A stretch of DNA of 64,000 nucleotides from Roseivirga sp. 4D4 (GTDB lineage Bacteria; Bacteroidota; Bacteroidia; Cytophagales; Cyclobacteriaceae): contig NZ_MDGP01000001.1 of assembly GCF_001747095.1 (NCBI RefSeq), forward strand, positions 3,641,001 to 3,705,000, given 5' to 3'. The notes beneath the pieces were generated by a model, which saw only the letters and a program-made list of their open reading frames with translations, searched no databases and had not been told where the DNA came from. Positions 53,633 through 62,730 of the stretch are shown in pieces. Made by a program: the position numbers and the translations under genes. Every line of letters begins with the position of its first letter. Position 1 is the first letter of the stretch.

Positions 53633-54169
53633 ATGAGTACAAGGTCAGTTGCTAAGTCCGTCCGAGGTTATAGGAAGATCCATCGATATCTTGGACTCTC
53701 GATTTCCATTTTACTAATCACAAGTGCTATAACAGGGATTCTGTTAGGCTGGAAGAAGAATGTTGATTTGCTGCAACCACCTACACAGAAGGGCGAGCAA
53801 CTAGATTATGCCCAGTATCAACCGGTTGAGTCTTTGGCTAATGTTGCGGCAAGTGCGGTAGATTCCTTAGGTCTTGACAGAACGAATATCGATCGTGTAG
53901 AGTATCGACCGACTAAAGGCATAGCCAAAGTGATTTTTGATACCGGATCTTGGGAGGTCCAAGTAGATGCTACCAACCTGAAAGTTCTCTCAGTTGCCAA
54001 ACGCCATTCTGATTGGATTGAACGGCTTCATGATGGTTCCATCATCTCTGATCTCTTTAAACTGGTTTCTATGAACTTTTTAGGTTTCGGTCTGCTATTT
54101 CTCATTGTTACCGGAATTTGGCTTTGGTGGGGTCCTAAGAAAATCAGGGCAATCAAGAAAGGTGGCTAA
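53633..54169 (+). CDS. PepSY-associated membrane protein
   Basis: This 178-residue protein has two membrane helices: residues ~21-41 (LSISILLITSAITGILLGW) after RKIHRYLGL, and ~148-168 near the end (FGLLFLIVTGIWLWWGPKK). The loop between (~50-140) is PepSY-like, with EYRPTKGIAKVIFDTGSWEV. The HRYLGL and WLWWGPKK segments are typical of PepSY-TM proteins, some of which reduce or transport iron-chelate compounds. It is too short to be a full PepSY reductase. It lies 86 bp before the AsmA gene on the same strand. Function uncertain. Confidence 0.82.
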   Translation: MSTRSVAKSVRGYRKIHRYLGLSISILLITSAITGILLGWKKNVDLLQPPTQKGEQLDYAQYQPVESLANVAASAVDSLGLDRTNIDRVEYRPTKGIAKVIFDTGSWEVQVDATNLKVLSVAKRHSDWIERLHDGSIISDLFKLVSMNFLGFGLLFLIVTGIWLWWGPKKIRAIKKGG

Positions 54170-54255
54170 TGTTAATTATTGTTGAAGAATCGATTCTTTA
54201 GCATCGCTACACTTTATTATTAGCTAACTTCGTTTTTCGTAACACACGTTTTGAT

Positions 54256-57200
54256 ATGAAAAAGGTCGGTAAAGTACTCTTAATATTTTTTGGTTTCCTC
54301 ATCCTCGCTGTACTCTTGATCCCCGTTTTTTTTAAAGGTAAGATTAAGGAGTTGGTCATCAGTGAATTTGAGAAGAGCACTGAGGCAGAACTCTATTTTG
54401 GCGACTTTAGCTTGAGTCTACTCAAAAATTTCCCGGATTTTACTCTAGGGCTTTCGGATATGGGGATTATCGGCAAAGGAATCTTTGAGGGAGATACACT
54501 CATGAGTGTAGGGAACCTAAGCGCTTCTGTTGACCTAAATGAAGTACTATTTGGTGAAACGATCAGTTTAAAGTCTATCGATTTAGATCAACCGAGCATT
54601 ACTATCATTAGCTTAGCCGATGGCACAGCTAACTATGACATTGCTAAGGCTTCGGATGAGACAGCGGTAGAGACTTCGAATGAGGAATCAGCTGCGGTAA
54701 GTTTTGGTATTAAGTCTTTCAGCATCGAAGATGGAGAATTCGTCTATTACGATCAGGGCATTCAGTATTTCATGCAAATGGACAATATTAATGTCGAAGG
54801 TTCAGGTGATTTTGAAGCAGACATATTCGACTTGATCAGTAAAGGGAGCCTTGATCTGGTGGACATGAACTATGAGGGTACGGACTATGTCACGGACAAA
54901 ACCGTAAATCTCGATGTGGTGCTGTCCATGGACTTACCGAACTCTAAGTACACCTTCAAAGAAAATGAGATCAGCATTAATTCCTTTCCACTAGCCGTTG
55001 ACGGATACTTCTCATTATTGGAAGATGGCTTTGGAATGGACCTGAAATTCAAGGCGCCCAGATCCGAATTCAAGCAGTTACTATCACTCATTCCGGGAGT
55101 TTATACGGAATCATTTGAAGACTTAAAATCACAAGGAACACTGACTTTCTCTGGGAATGTGACTGGAGAGTACAATGAAAATTCTATGCCTGCTTTTGGT
55201 TTGAACCTGAAGGTGAATGATGGTCTTTTTCAGTACCCCGATCTACCAGATGCTATCAAAAATGTGCAGATGAACCTTTCTGTACAGAATACAACGGGTG
55301 TCATAGAAGATACAAGAGTGGACTTAAGTCAACTTCATCTAGAAATGGGATCGAATCCATTGGACGCCCGGCTCGTTATCGAAAATTTAAAAGACTATCG
55401 CCTTGATGCCAATGTAAAAGGAAATCTAAACCTGAATGAACTGGCCAATTACTTTCCGATGGAAGGTTATGAGTTGAGTGGAACACTAAACCTGGATGCA
55501 GAGGCCAATGGTGTATATGACAGCATTCGCAACATCATTCCACAAATGAACCTGAATATCGATTTGGCCGATGGTCGAATCAAAACACCGGATATCCCAA
55601 GCCCGATTGAGGATTTCATCATCAAGGCACAAGTGGCTAACCAAAGTGGTCAGTTGAAGGATACAAGAATTCAAGTAGATAATGTCTCTCTTCAGTTGGA
55701 CGGGCAGCCTTTTAAGGGTGCAATGACGCTAAAAAATCCAGAAAATTTTGAGTGGGATGTGAATGTAGAAGGTAACCTAGACCTCGAAAAGTTGATGAAA
55801 CTCTATCCAATGGAAGGGATGAGCCTCAAGGGTCAAATCTCGACAGACCTTTCAAGTAAAGGGAAAATGAGCGATTTAGAAGCTAAACGCTATTCCAGGA
55901 TTCCAACAAAAGGAAATCTATCATTAACCGGATTTGACTACAAAGGTGATGCGATCGACCAGCCGATTACCATCAGCAAGATGACGGCTTCATTTACAAA
56001 CGACAAAATGAGCCTTACCGAATATGACGGTACCGCAGGCTCCACGAGTTATTCACTAAGCGGAGAAATTACGAACTACTTGGGTTTTGCCCTTAACGAT
56101 GAAGTGCTTCGAGGATCGCTTACGGCCGAGGCCGACCAACTGATCATCAGCGAATGGATGACAGAAGCCGAAGCAGAAGAAGGTGAAACCGTTTCTGAGG
56201 CGATGGAAGTGGTGAGAATTCCAGAAAACGTCCAGTTTAACATGAATGCTGCTGTGGACCGAGTGACCTACAATAGCCTTCAAATGGACGATATGAAAGG
56301 CAAGCTTGTCGTGAAAGATGGTACTATCAATCTTAACGATGCTGGCTTTAAAGCCATGAATGGTACTGTTGGACTTACCGGAGAGTATGATAGTAGACCG
56401 GAGCAACCGACCTTCGATTTCAAGATTGGTGCGAAAGAGATATCCATTCCTTCATCATTCCAGTCCATTGACATGGTGCAAAAGATGGCTCCAGTTACTG
56501 AAAAAATGACTGGACTCTTTTCGACAGATTTCAATATCAATGGGGCCTTAGGTGCTGATATGATGCCCGACTATTCAACCCTGACAGGCGGAGGTCTCAT
56601 TCAAATATTACAGGCTAGCTTAGGTCAGTCTGATTTAATGGCCGGACTCAGCTCTGTGACCAAATTGGCAAAAGTTTCCACTGCCACTTTGGACAAACTA
56701 AAAATGCAGGCCGAGATTAAAGAGGGCCGCTTGTACATCAAGCCATTTGATGTAAACCTAGGGGACTATAAAACAACCATTGCCGGTAGTACCGGTATTG
56801 ATGGAACTGTTGATTACCTGCTTAAGATGAATGTACCTGCAGGCCAGGTGGGATCGCAATTGAATTCCTTAGTTTCCTCCTTGACAGGAAGCAACCAAAG
56901 TTTAGCCGGTAACAATCTTATTTTGAATATTGGTATGGGAGGACTCTTTACCCAACCCGAGTTTGCTTTGAAGTCGGTCTCTTCAGCGGACGGAAATACT
57001 GTAAAGGAAACCGTGACCGCTACTGTGGAAGCGAAAGTGGAAGAAAAGAAAGAAGAGGTTAAGGAAGAAATTGAAAGTAAAGTAGAAGTGGCGAAAGACT
57101 CTGCGAATAAGGTGGTCGAAGCACAAAAGGACTCACTGAAAGCGAAAGTAGATACCCTTGTTCAAGCCAAGAAGGATACAATAGCCACACTGGCCGCAGA

Positions 57201-57303
57201 CAAACTAGGTTTAAAGAAAGACAGTGTGAGTAAGGTGGTTGACGGTGCAAAAGAAGCCTTGAAAGGCCTCTTCAAGAAAAAGAAGAAAAAGAAGGATAAT
57301 TAG
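54256..57303 (+). CDS. AsmA-family protein with charged C-terminal tail
   Basis: This 1015-residue protein begins with a single membrane helix (residues ~5-27, LLIFFGFLILAVLLIPVFF). The body is AsmA-type beta-rich sequence with repeated blocks such as LDANVKGNLNLNELANYFPMEG and WDVNVEGNLDLEKLMKLYPMEG, and an AsmA-C region near 740-900. These proteins form long grooves bridging the membranes for phospholipid transport. The last ~95 residues are a lysine/glutamate-rich helical tail (VEEKKEEVKEEIESKVEV) ending KKKKKKKDN, longer than I would expect, perhaps a coiled coil. Function in lipid transport is inferred from family. Confidence 0.9.
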   Translation: MKKVGKVLLIFFGFLILAVLLIPVFFKGKIKELVISEFEKSTEAELYFGDFSLSLLKNFPDFTLGLSDMGIIGKGIFEGDTLMSVGNLSASVDLNEVLFGETISLKSIDLDQPSITIISLADGTANYDIAKASDETAVETSNEESAAVSFGIKSFSIEDGEFVYYDQGIQYFMQMDNINVEGSGDFEADIFDLISKGSLDLVDMNYEGTDYVTDKTVNLDVVLSMDLPNSKYTFKENEISINSFPLAVDGYFSLLEDGFGMDLKFKAPRSEFKQLLSLIPGVYTESFEDLKSQGTLTFSGNVTGEYNENSMPAFGLNLKVNDGLFQYPDLPDAIKNVQMNLSVQNTTGVIEDTRVDLSQLHLEMGSNPLDARLVIENLKDYRLDANVKGNLNLNELANYFPMEGYELSGTLNLDAEANGVYDSIRNIIPQMNLNIDLADGRIKTPDIPSPIEDFIIKAQVANQSGQLKDTRIQVDNVSLQLDGQPFKGAMTLKNPENFEWDVNVEGNLDLEKLMKLYPMEGMSLKGQISTDLSSKGKMSDLEAKRYSRIPTKGNLSLTGFDYKGDAIDQPITISKMTASFTNDKMSLTEYDGTAGSTSYSLSGEITNYLGFALNDEVLRGSLTAEADQLIISEWMTEAEAEEGETVSEAMEVVRIPENVQFNMNAAVDRVTYNSLQMDDMKGKLVVKDGTINLNDAGFKAMNGTVGLTGEYDSRPEQPTFDFKIGAKEISIPSSFQSIDMVQKMAPVTEKMTGLFSTDFNINGALGADMMPDYSTLTGGGLIQILQASLGQSDLMAGLSSVTKLAKVSTATLDKLKMQAEIKEGRLYIKPFDVNLGDYKTTIAGSTGIDGTVDYLLKMNVPAGQVGSQLNSLVSSLTGSNQSLAGNNLILNIGMGGLFTQPEFALKSVSSADGNTVKETVTATVEAKVEEKKEEVKEEIESKVEVAKDSANKVVEAQKDSLKAKVDTLVQAKKDTIATLAADKLGLKKDSVSKVVDGAKEALKGLFKKKKKKKDN

Positions 57304-57354
57304 GTCTTTATGATCCTGTCATGTTTTCTGAACCTATTCTAGGTGGTAAAGATC

Positions 57355-57374
57355 CCTCCTTTGTCGGGATGACT
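57355..57374. repeat. Partial copy of dispersed repeat end
   Basis: CCTCCTTTGTCGGGATGACT (20 bases) is repeated exactly at 58422-58441, the right arm of the element at 58255-58440. The rest of the element is absent here, so this is a solo end or fragment flanking the small lipoprotein gene. Confidence 0.7.
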
Positions 57375-57476
57375 AGAGAATTTGTGAATTGCTCAAGTCA
57401 TTCCTAGTGCTCATCTAGCGGAAGTTTTGACTATTGGGTTTCTATATTGAAGTTTATGAGCCATTGATGATCGATA

Positions 57477-58121
57477 TCACCTTACTCTAAATAGCTTTCT
57501 CTTATCACCAGAGACTTCTTGCAGTTTGTTGTTCTTAATAACGTATTTCTTGGCGTGAAAACTGGTATTCCCCTTACTTGATTCTACAAGAACTACTCTG
57601 ATATTGTTACTCTTTAACTCAGTAATAGAGTGTTTGACAGGAATATACCCTATCCATTTTACTTCCAAACTTATCAAGTCATTATTTTTCAATTTCAATG
57701 CACCTTTATCGTTGCATCTAAATGTCCTTTGTCTTCCGTTTTTATATATGACATGTACAGTAGCTGGTACAGTTTGTTGATTATCTACATTATCGCGGGA
57801 AATCACTTCTAAGTTGATTGAAGAGTTTTCATCACTTTCAAGATATTCCAGAGTTGATGAATTGGTCTCGGCAGTATCTGAATGCAGCACCAATTTCTTT
57901 CCTATTAGTTCGAATTCCCCGCTTGTCCCAAGCGATATCATATGATTGAATTCTGCGTATCCGAATCGATTATTTTTTTTCAGAACCAGTTTTGAATTGA
58001 TGTTAGGCTTACCACTGAATGTATATGTTCCTAGGGCCAAATCACCAGTAGACCCACAACTGAATGTTGTAAGCAAAATGATGAGGCAGCTTGAGATAGT
58101 ATTCTTGAGATTAACTAACAT
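57477..58121 (-). CDS. Small lipoprotein of unknown function
   Basis: This 214-residue protein has a lipoprotein signal with Cys22 (TTFSCGS). The mature part is beta-rich: KLVLKKNNRFGYAEFNHMIS, a small lipocalin-like start, and a second half TVHVIYKNGRQRTFRCNDKG, reminiscent of a carboxypeptidase-regulatory fold. I do not recognise a family. It is AT-richer than neighbours by eye and sits between a repeat fragment (57355) and a hairpin-rich repeat element (58255), so it may be a recent insertion. No operon partner. Function unknown. Confidence 0.72.
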   Translation of the reverse strand: MLVNLKNTISSCLIILLTTFSCGSTGDLALGTYTFSGKPNINSKLVLKKNNRFGYAEFNHMISLGTSGEFELIGKKLVLHSDTAETNSSTLEYLESDENSSINLEVISRDNVDNQQTVPATVHVIYKNGRQRTFRCNDKGALKLKNNDLISLEVKWIGYIPVKHSITELKSNNIRVVLVESSKGNTSFHAKKYVIKNNKLQEVSGDKRKLFRVR

Positions 58122-58254
58122 GGATCCTGTACCAATTGAACAATTATAATGATTTAATACCCTATGTATTGCCTTTTGATTTTCTATCCATAGTTGTAGT
58201 CTTTAATATTTCAAGATGACTAGCCTTAATCGTTTCCGAAAAATAAATTAGCAC

Positions 58255-58440
58255 GTCATTTCGAGTGAAAGGAGAAATCTTAACCACTATCATAAAGGAG
58301 ATTCCGGGTCAAGCCCAGATAGCGTATAAGATGGGAGGTCTCCGTCAGACCGCTATAAGCGGTCAGGCGGTTGTTTAACCGCTCTGTGTACTCAGCAAAA
58401 AGGAGAACGGTCAAGATTATTCCTCCTTTGTCGGGATGAC
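58255..58440. repeat. Hairpin-rich REP/MITE-like dispersed element
   Basis: The left arm starts GTCATTTCGAGTGAAAGGAG (58255-58274) and the right arm, read in reverse complement, starts GTCATCCCGACAAAGGAGGA; they pair imperfectly over about 30 bp. Inside are two perfect hairpins: GACCGCT/AGCGGTC (58348-58354, 58358-58364) and GCGGTT/AACCGC (58367-58372, 58377-58382). Arms like GTCATTTCGAG...GAGAAATCT recur in many Bacteroidota genomes as noncoding repeats. It lies 17 bp past the purE stop and may act as its terminator or mRNA-stability structure. No transposase present. Confidence 0.75.
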
Positions 58441-58457
58441 TTGCTTGAGGGTTAGGT

Positions 58458-58964
58458 CTAAGCCTTCCAGCCGTTTTCAGCTACCTGGTGAATGCTGCTT
58501 TCCACTTTAAGTCGCATCTCAGCTTTGTACTGCTGAAGGTTTTCAGCAATGGCCTCATCAAAGCTTCCGATAATCTGAGCGGCTAGAATACCCGCGTTTT
58601 TGGCACCATCCAGCGCCACTGTGGCAACAGGCACACCGCCTGGCATTTGTAAGATAGAGAGAACAGAATCCCAACCATCAATAGAATTACTTGATTTTAC
58701 GGGAACACCAATCACAGGCAAAGTGGTCAAGGAGGCCACCATACCGGGAAGGTGAGCTGCACCGCCTGCACCGGCAATGATTGCCTTTAGCCCTTTACTT
58801 CTCGCATTTTGAGCGTACTCAAACATCCGTTCAGGTGTTCTGTGAGCAGATACAATGGTCAACTCAAAGTCAACCCCTAATTCTTCCAAAACATTGGCGG
58901 CTTGACGCATTACAGGGAGATCAGATTGACTGCCCATGATTATTCCTACAACTGGCTGGCTCAT
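58458..58964 (-). CDS. purE: N5-carboxyaminoimidazole ribonucleotide mutase
   Basis: The protein has 168 residues, class I PurE length. Motifs GIIMGSQSDLPVMR, SAHRTPERMFEYA and AGAGGAAHLPGMVASLT are diagnostic of PurE. It converts N5-CAIR to CAIR in purine synthesis, following PurK. The start overlaps the purK stop by four bases (ATGA), so it is coupled to purK. The gene is the last of the purKE operon, with the repeat element just downstream. Confidence 0.97.
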   Translation of the reverse strand: MSQPVVGIIMGSQSDLPVMRQAANVLEELGVDFELTIVSAHRTPERMFEYAQNARSKGLKAIIAGAGGAAHLPGMVASLTTLPVIGVPVKSSNSIDGWDSVLSILQMPGGVPVATVALDGAKNAGILAAQIIGSFDEAIAENLQQYKAEMRLKVESSIHQVAENGWKA

Positions 58965-60097
58965 GCTTTTACTTTTAGTTGTGATTTCACGAAGTTAACT
59001 TTTTCCTTTAATCGATCGGTATCCTTATCTGTAATGGTAATATGACCCATCTTACGGAAAGGCTTCGTGAGTTTCTTACCATAGAGATGCACATGAACCC
59101 CATCGGTGTTCAATACTTCGTCCATTCCTTCGTATAGCGCCTCACCCGTAAAACCGGCTTCACCGAGCACATTCAACATGGCTGATGGTAGTACAAGGTC
59201 TGTGTCACCCAATGGCCAATTCAGTATTGCCCTCAGGTGCTGTTCAAACTGAGAGGTCACGTTACCTTCGATTGACTGATGACCACTATTGTGTGTACGT
59301 GGAGCGATTTCGTTAACCAGAAGTTTTCCGTCTTTAGTCAGGAACATTTCTATGGCCAGCAAGCCTACCATATCTAGTTTCTGAATTAGGTCCTTTGCCA
59401 GTGCTTGTGCTTCTTCTTCGGCTTTAGCATCTATTTCAGCTGGTGAGAAAAGATATTCAACCAGATTATGCTCTGGGTGAAAGACCATCTCGACAGTTGG
59501 AAAGGTGGTGATGTCTCCCGCTTCGTTTCGGGCGACAATTACTGAGAGCTCTTTTTCATAGTCGACTAGCTTCTCGATAAAGCCATGCGCCTCAAAGGCC
59601 TGATCCATGGCCTCTTCATCTCTGACCATCTGAACACCTCGACCATCATAGCCGCCAGTGGCGAGTTTATTCACGAAGGGAAGAAATTCTGTATGCTGAG
59701 CAACTTCGGCTTTGCCACTTACCTCGATAAATTCTGAAGTAGGAATGCCATGTTCTTGATAGAATTGTTTCTGGTGCAGCTTATTTTGGATCAACTCAAT
59801 GATATGGGGTTGCGGATAGACCTTCTTGCCTTCAGCCGCGAGCTGCGCAAGTGCCTTGGTATTGACGTTCTCAATTTCAATAGTGATCAGGTCCTTGTCT
59901 TTGCCGAAGTTGTAGACGGCATCAAAATCCGTCAGTGCACCCACTTGAAAAGTAGTTGCAATATTTTTACAGGGAGCGTTGACGTCTGGATCTATGACGT
60001 GGATGTCGAGGTTAAAATCTATGGCCGACTGGATCATCATGCGGCCAAGTTGACCACCTCCAAGCACACCAATTTTTAGGTTAGGATCGAATGACAT
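58961..60097 (-). CDS. purK: N5-carboxyaminoimidazole ribonucleotide synthase
   Basis: This 378-residue ATP-grasp enzyme opens with KIGVLGGGQLGRMMIQSA and has the LATGGYDGRGVQMV, VDYEKELSVIVARN and NEIAPRTHNSGHQSIE motifs of PurK. It makes N5-CAIR from AIR, bicarbonate and ATP, which PurE then rearranges. It overlaps purE by ATGA. The MutS-like gene starts further upstream on the same strand, 75 bp away, but is probably separate. Confidence 0.97.
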   Translation of the reverse strand: MSFDPNLKIGVLGGGQLGRMMIQSAIDFNLDIHVIDPDVNAPCKNIATTFQVGALTDFDAVYNFGKDKDLITIEIENVNTKALAQLAAEGKKVYPQPHIIELIQNKLHQKQFYQEHGIPTSEFIEVSGKAEVAQHTEFLPFVNKLATGGYDGRGVQMVRDEEAMDQAFEAHGFIEKLVDYEKELSVIVARNEAGDITTFPTVEMVFHPEHNLVEYLFSPAEIDAKAEEEAQALAKDLIQKLDMVGLLAIEMFLTKDGKLLVNEIAPRTHNSGHQSIEGNVTSQFEQHLRAILNWPLGDTDLVLPSAMLNVLGEAGFTGEALYEGMDEVLNTDGVHVHLYGKKLTKPFRKMGHITITDKDTDRLKEKVNFVKSQLKVKA

Positions 60098-60172
60098 AGG
60101 GTATTACTAGAAAGGGCCAAAGTTAATCAAATATGGCAAAGTTATCACTGACGATAAGCCGCCTTATTTGAC

Positions 60173-61993
60173 TCAATCGGGAATCTGAATTCCCATTTTC
60201 TGCATGAGCTTGGTGGCGTTAAAACTTTTGCAAATTCCGGGTGTAAGCGTATAATCAAATTTGATTTCATCCCCGATAATCTCGCTATTGAAACTATAGT
60301 TTTTCACTCCCTGTAGTTCATTGGTGATGTTGCCAAGCTCAATATCATGGGTAGAGACAAAGCCAAAGGCATAGGCTTGGTTCAGTTGCTTAATCAAGGC
60401 CAAAGCACCCTTATGTCGGTCCTCAGAATTGGTGCCCTTGAGTACTTCGTCAATCATAAAGAGCACCGGGGTCTTATCATCGATTGAGGCCAAGAGCTGT
60501 TTGAGTCTTTTAAGTTCTGCATAGAAAGAAGATACATTTTCCTCCAAATCATCTTGACTTCGCATGCTCGTGAAAATCTGGAGGTCGCTCACCGTCATTT
60601 CTTCAGCACACACTGGGGCTCCCATTAAACCTAATGTACAGTTGACACCTACTGTTCTAAGGAAGGTGCTTTTGCCACTCATGTTGGATCCAGTAATCAG
60701 ACAAATACCTCCTTTACCATGGAATTCGAAATCATTGGTCACTCGGTTCTTAGCATTGATCAAAGGATGCCCCAGTTTCGATGCCTTGATGTCGAAATGG
60801 TCATTGCTGATGCTTGGGTAAGTAAAATCTGGATTCGTATAGGCAAAGCCCGCTATACTGATCAGGGCGTCAAGTTCTCCGATGGTTTTGAACCATTTTT
60901 CAATATCAGCTTGGTTCCTTTGTTTCCAGGTATTGACCCTTATGTACCAATAAAGGTCTAGCAGAAGTAAAACATCGAATATAATGTAAAGCGTATTCAC
61001 TCTATTCTGAAGGTTGTCAAGAATCAATTGAAGTTCCTTGATAATCTTGGAAGCCTTGACATTGTCATGTTCGACTGTGGCTTTGAGTGCTTTCAGCTGA
61101 CTGCTTTTAAAATCAACTCTTTCAATCATATCAATATGATGGCGCAGAGAGTTAAGTGATTTATAGCCCGTTTCGGTCTTCTTGCTAATCGCCTGCACTT
61201 TGTTAAAAAGTCCTGCGAGAATACCCATGTTCACAAAGGCCAAGAGTATCGGAACTCCAGATTGCAAATAACCAAGGCCACTTATAATGATGGTGGCGAC
61301 TGTGGCAAGGGGCATGATGGCCAAGGCCACTTTGTAAAATGTAGCACTTTTTATCTGCGAGTCTTCTTTCAGCCAATTCAACAGCGGTTGATGATTTATT
61401 TCTACGCTTTCTCCCACCATACCGTAGGCCTGGAATTGTTGTCTAAACTCTATATCCGTTGACAGCTCCTTAACACTTTCCTGTCTGTCGAGAATCGCTT
61501 TGGTCTCTGCTTTATTACTCAGCCATTTGGCCAAAATGTTTTCACCAATGAAGGTGGAGGTACGGTTGAGCAACTGAAATAAAGAGTGTTTACCGAAGAC
61601 ATCGAGATCTTCATGGTAAGGATGGGTGGCTTGATAGAACTTGTTTCCTTCCTGAAGTCCATTAAAATCATTTTGAAGCCTTTTTATCTCATCACTGTTT
61701 ATCTGCTCCATTGCCGCAGATAGTTTCATTTTGAAACGCAATTGGGAGTGCGTCTTCAACAGGGCTAAGTAAACTGCTGTAGCAATTAAGAGTACAATAC
61801 CGGCAGCCTCACCATTCTTATCATTGACAAGTACTATGATGAGTACTAGGGAGAATACAAATAACAGGACCCTTACCCATGATAAGGAAGTGTAACGGGA
61901 CTTGGCCTCAGATGCTTCTTTTTGGAATTCAGCTTGTCTTTTTTCGAAGGTACTTTGGATAGAATCTTTCAATGAATCAGAAGTTTGCTCCAT
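60173..61993 (-). CDS. Membrane-anchored MutS-type ATPase
   Basis: This 606-residue protein has membrane helices at ~38-58 and ~64-84 (VRVLLFVFSLVLIIVLV; AAGIVLLIATAVYLALL), and probably two more at ~225-270. A MutS core (III-like) and ATPase domain V follow: Walker A GSNMSGKST (435-443), VSSFYAELKRLKQLL, Walker B VLFMIDEVLKGTNSEDR and the FVSTHD H-loop. There is no mismatch-recognition domain I, so it is not a repair MutS. This class of membrane MutS-like proteins is common in Bacteroidota with unknown role. It ends 75 bp before purK on the same strand. Confidence 0.9.
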   Translation of the reverse strand: MEQTSDSLKDSIQSTFEKRQAEFQKEASEAKSRYTSLSWVRVLLFVFSLVLIIVLVNDKNGEAAGIVLLIATAVYLALLKTHSQLRFKMKLSAAMEQINSDEIKRLQNDFNGLQEGNKFYQATHPYHEDLDVFGKHSLFQLLNRTSTFIGENILAKWLSNKAETKAILDRQESVKELSTDIEFRQQFQAYGMVGESVEINHQPLLNWLKEDSQIKSATFYKVALAIMPLATVATIIISGLGYLQSGVPILLAFVNMGILAGLFNKVQAISKKTETGYKSLNSLRHHIDMIERVDFKSSQLKALKATVEHDNVKASKIIKELQLILDNLQNRVNTLYIIFDVLLLLDLYWYIRVNTWKQRNQADIEKWFKTIGELDALISIAGFAYTNPDFTYPSISNDHFDIKASKLGHPLINAKNRVTNDFEFHGKGGICLITGSNMSGKSTFLRTVGVNCTLGLMGAPVCAEEMTVSDLQIFTSMRSQDDLEENVSSFYAELKRLKQLLASIDDKTPVLFMIDEVLKGTNSEDRHKGALALIKQLNQAYAFGFVSTHDIELGNITNELQGVKNYSFNSEIIGDEIKFDYTLTPGICKSFNATKLMQKMGIQIPD

Positions 61994-62107
61994 GTGCTTA
62001 CGGATAAATCAGCAGATGGATTTAGAGGTGCGCTAAGCTAACAAAATGATGCATGCTTTCTATTTAGAATTTCTTTATATCTTGGGCTTTTACTGAAAAT
62101 ACTGTCT

Positions 62108-62680
62108 GTGGCAATAGAAGAAAGTGAGTTGCTCGAAGCCTTTTCAAATGGCGATAATGCAGCTTTCGAAAAACTCTTTAATATGTACTATGAACCTGCT
62201 TGCAGGTACGTTATCCGGATTATTCGGGATAGCGATACTACCGAAGAGATTGTTCAGGCCACATTTGTGAACTTATGGGAAAAGCGATCGATGATTCGAT
62301 CTGACATAAGTTTTAAATCCTACGTTTTCCGAGCGGCCTACAATACGGCTTTGAATTACATCAAGCACCGCAAGGTGGTTTCTACCTACGTTTCTAAGAA
62401 ACAGGATCGTATTGTGGAGATTCAAAGGGAGTTTGTGAGTCACCAACCCGATTTTGAACTTCAAAAACGGATCAAGGACGCTTTAGAAGATTTGCCACCG
62501 CAATGTCAACGGGTTTTTAGGCTTAGCCGAGAGGAAGGCTTGAAATACCATGAGATTGCTGAAGAGCTGGGAATCTCCAAGAAAACGGTAGAAGTGCACA
62601 TGGGAAAGGCCCTGAAGCTGTTGAGAGCTAGTTTAAAGGACTACTTAGTCTTTTTTCTGCCGATTATCACATTGCTATAG
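62108..62680 (+). CDS. ECF-type RNA polymerase sigma factor
   Basis: The GTG start gives 190 residues. Region 2 has FNMYYEPACRYVIRIIRDSD and TTEEIVQATFVNLWEKR; region 4 has LEDLPPQCQRVFRLSREEGLKYHEIAEELGISKKTVEVHM. This is the Bacteroidota sigma factor type that pairs with FecR anti-sigma and a TonB/STN receptor. It is followed 50 bp later by FecR and then by the receptor. It ends in a hydrophobic tail (YLVFFLPIITLL), which may be a weak membrane contact. It would switch on the adjacent receptor operon when the anti-sigma is relieved. Confidence 0.94.
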   Translation: MAIEESELLEAFSNGDNAAFEKLFNMYYEPACRYVIRIIRDSDTTEEIVQATFVNLWEKRSMIRSDISFKSYVFRAAYNTALNYIKHRKVVSTYVSKKQDRIVEIQREFVSHQPDFELQKRIKDALEDLPPQCQRVFRLSREEGLKYHEIAEELGISKKTVEVHMGKALKLLRASLKDYLVFFLPIITLL

Positions 62681-62730
62681 GGGTGTCTATGAGGTTGGTT
62701 GTTAAGTTTGTGAATAGAAAAAAATAGGTG

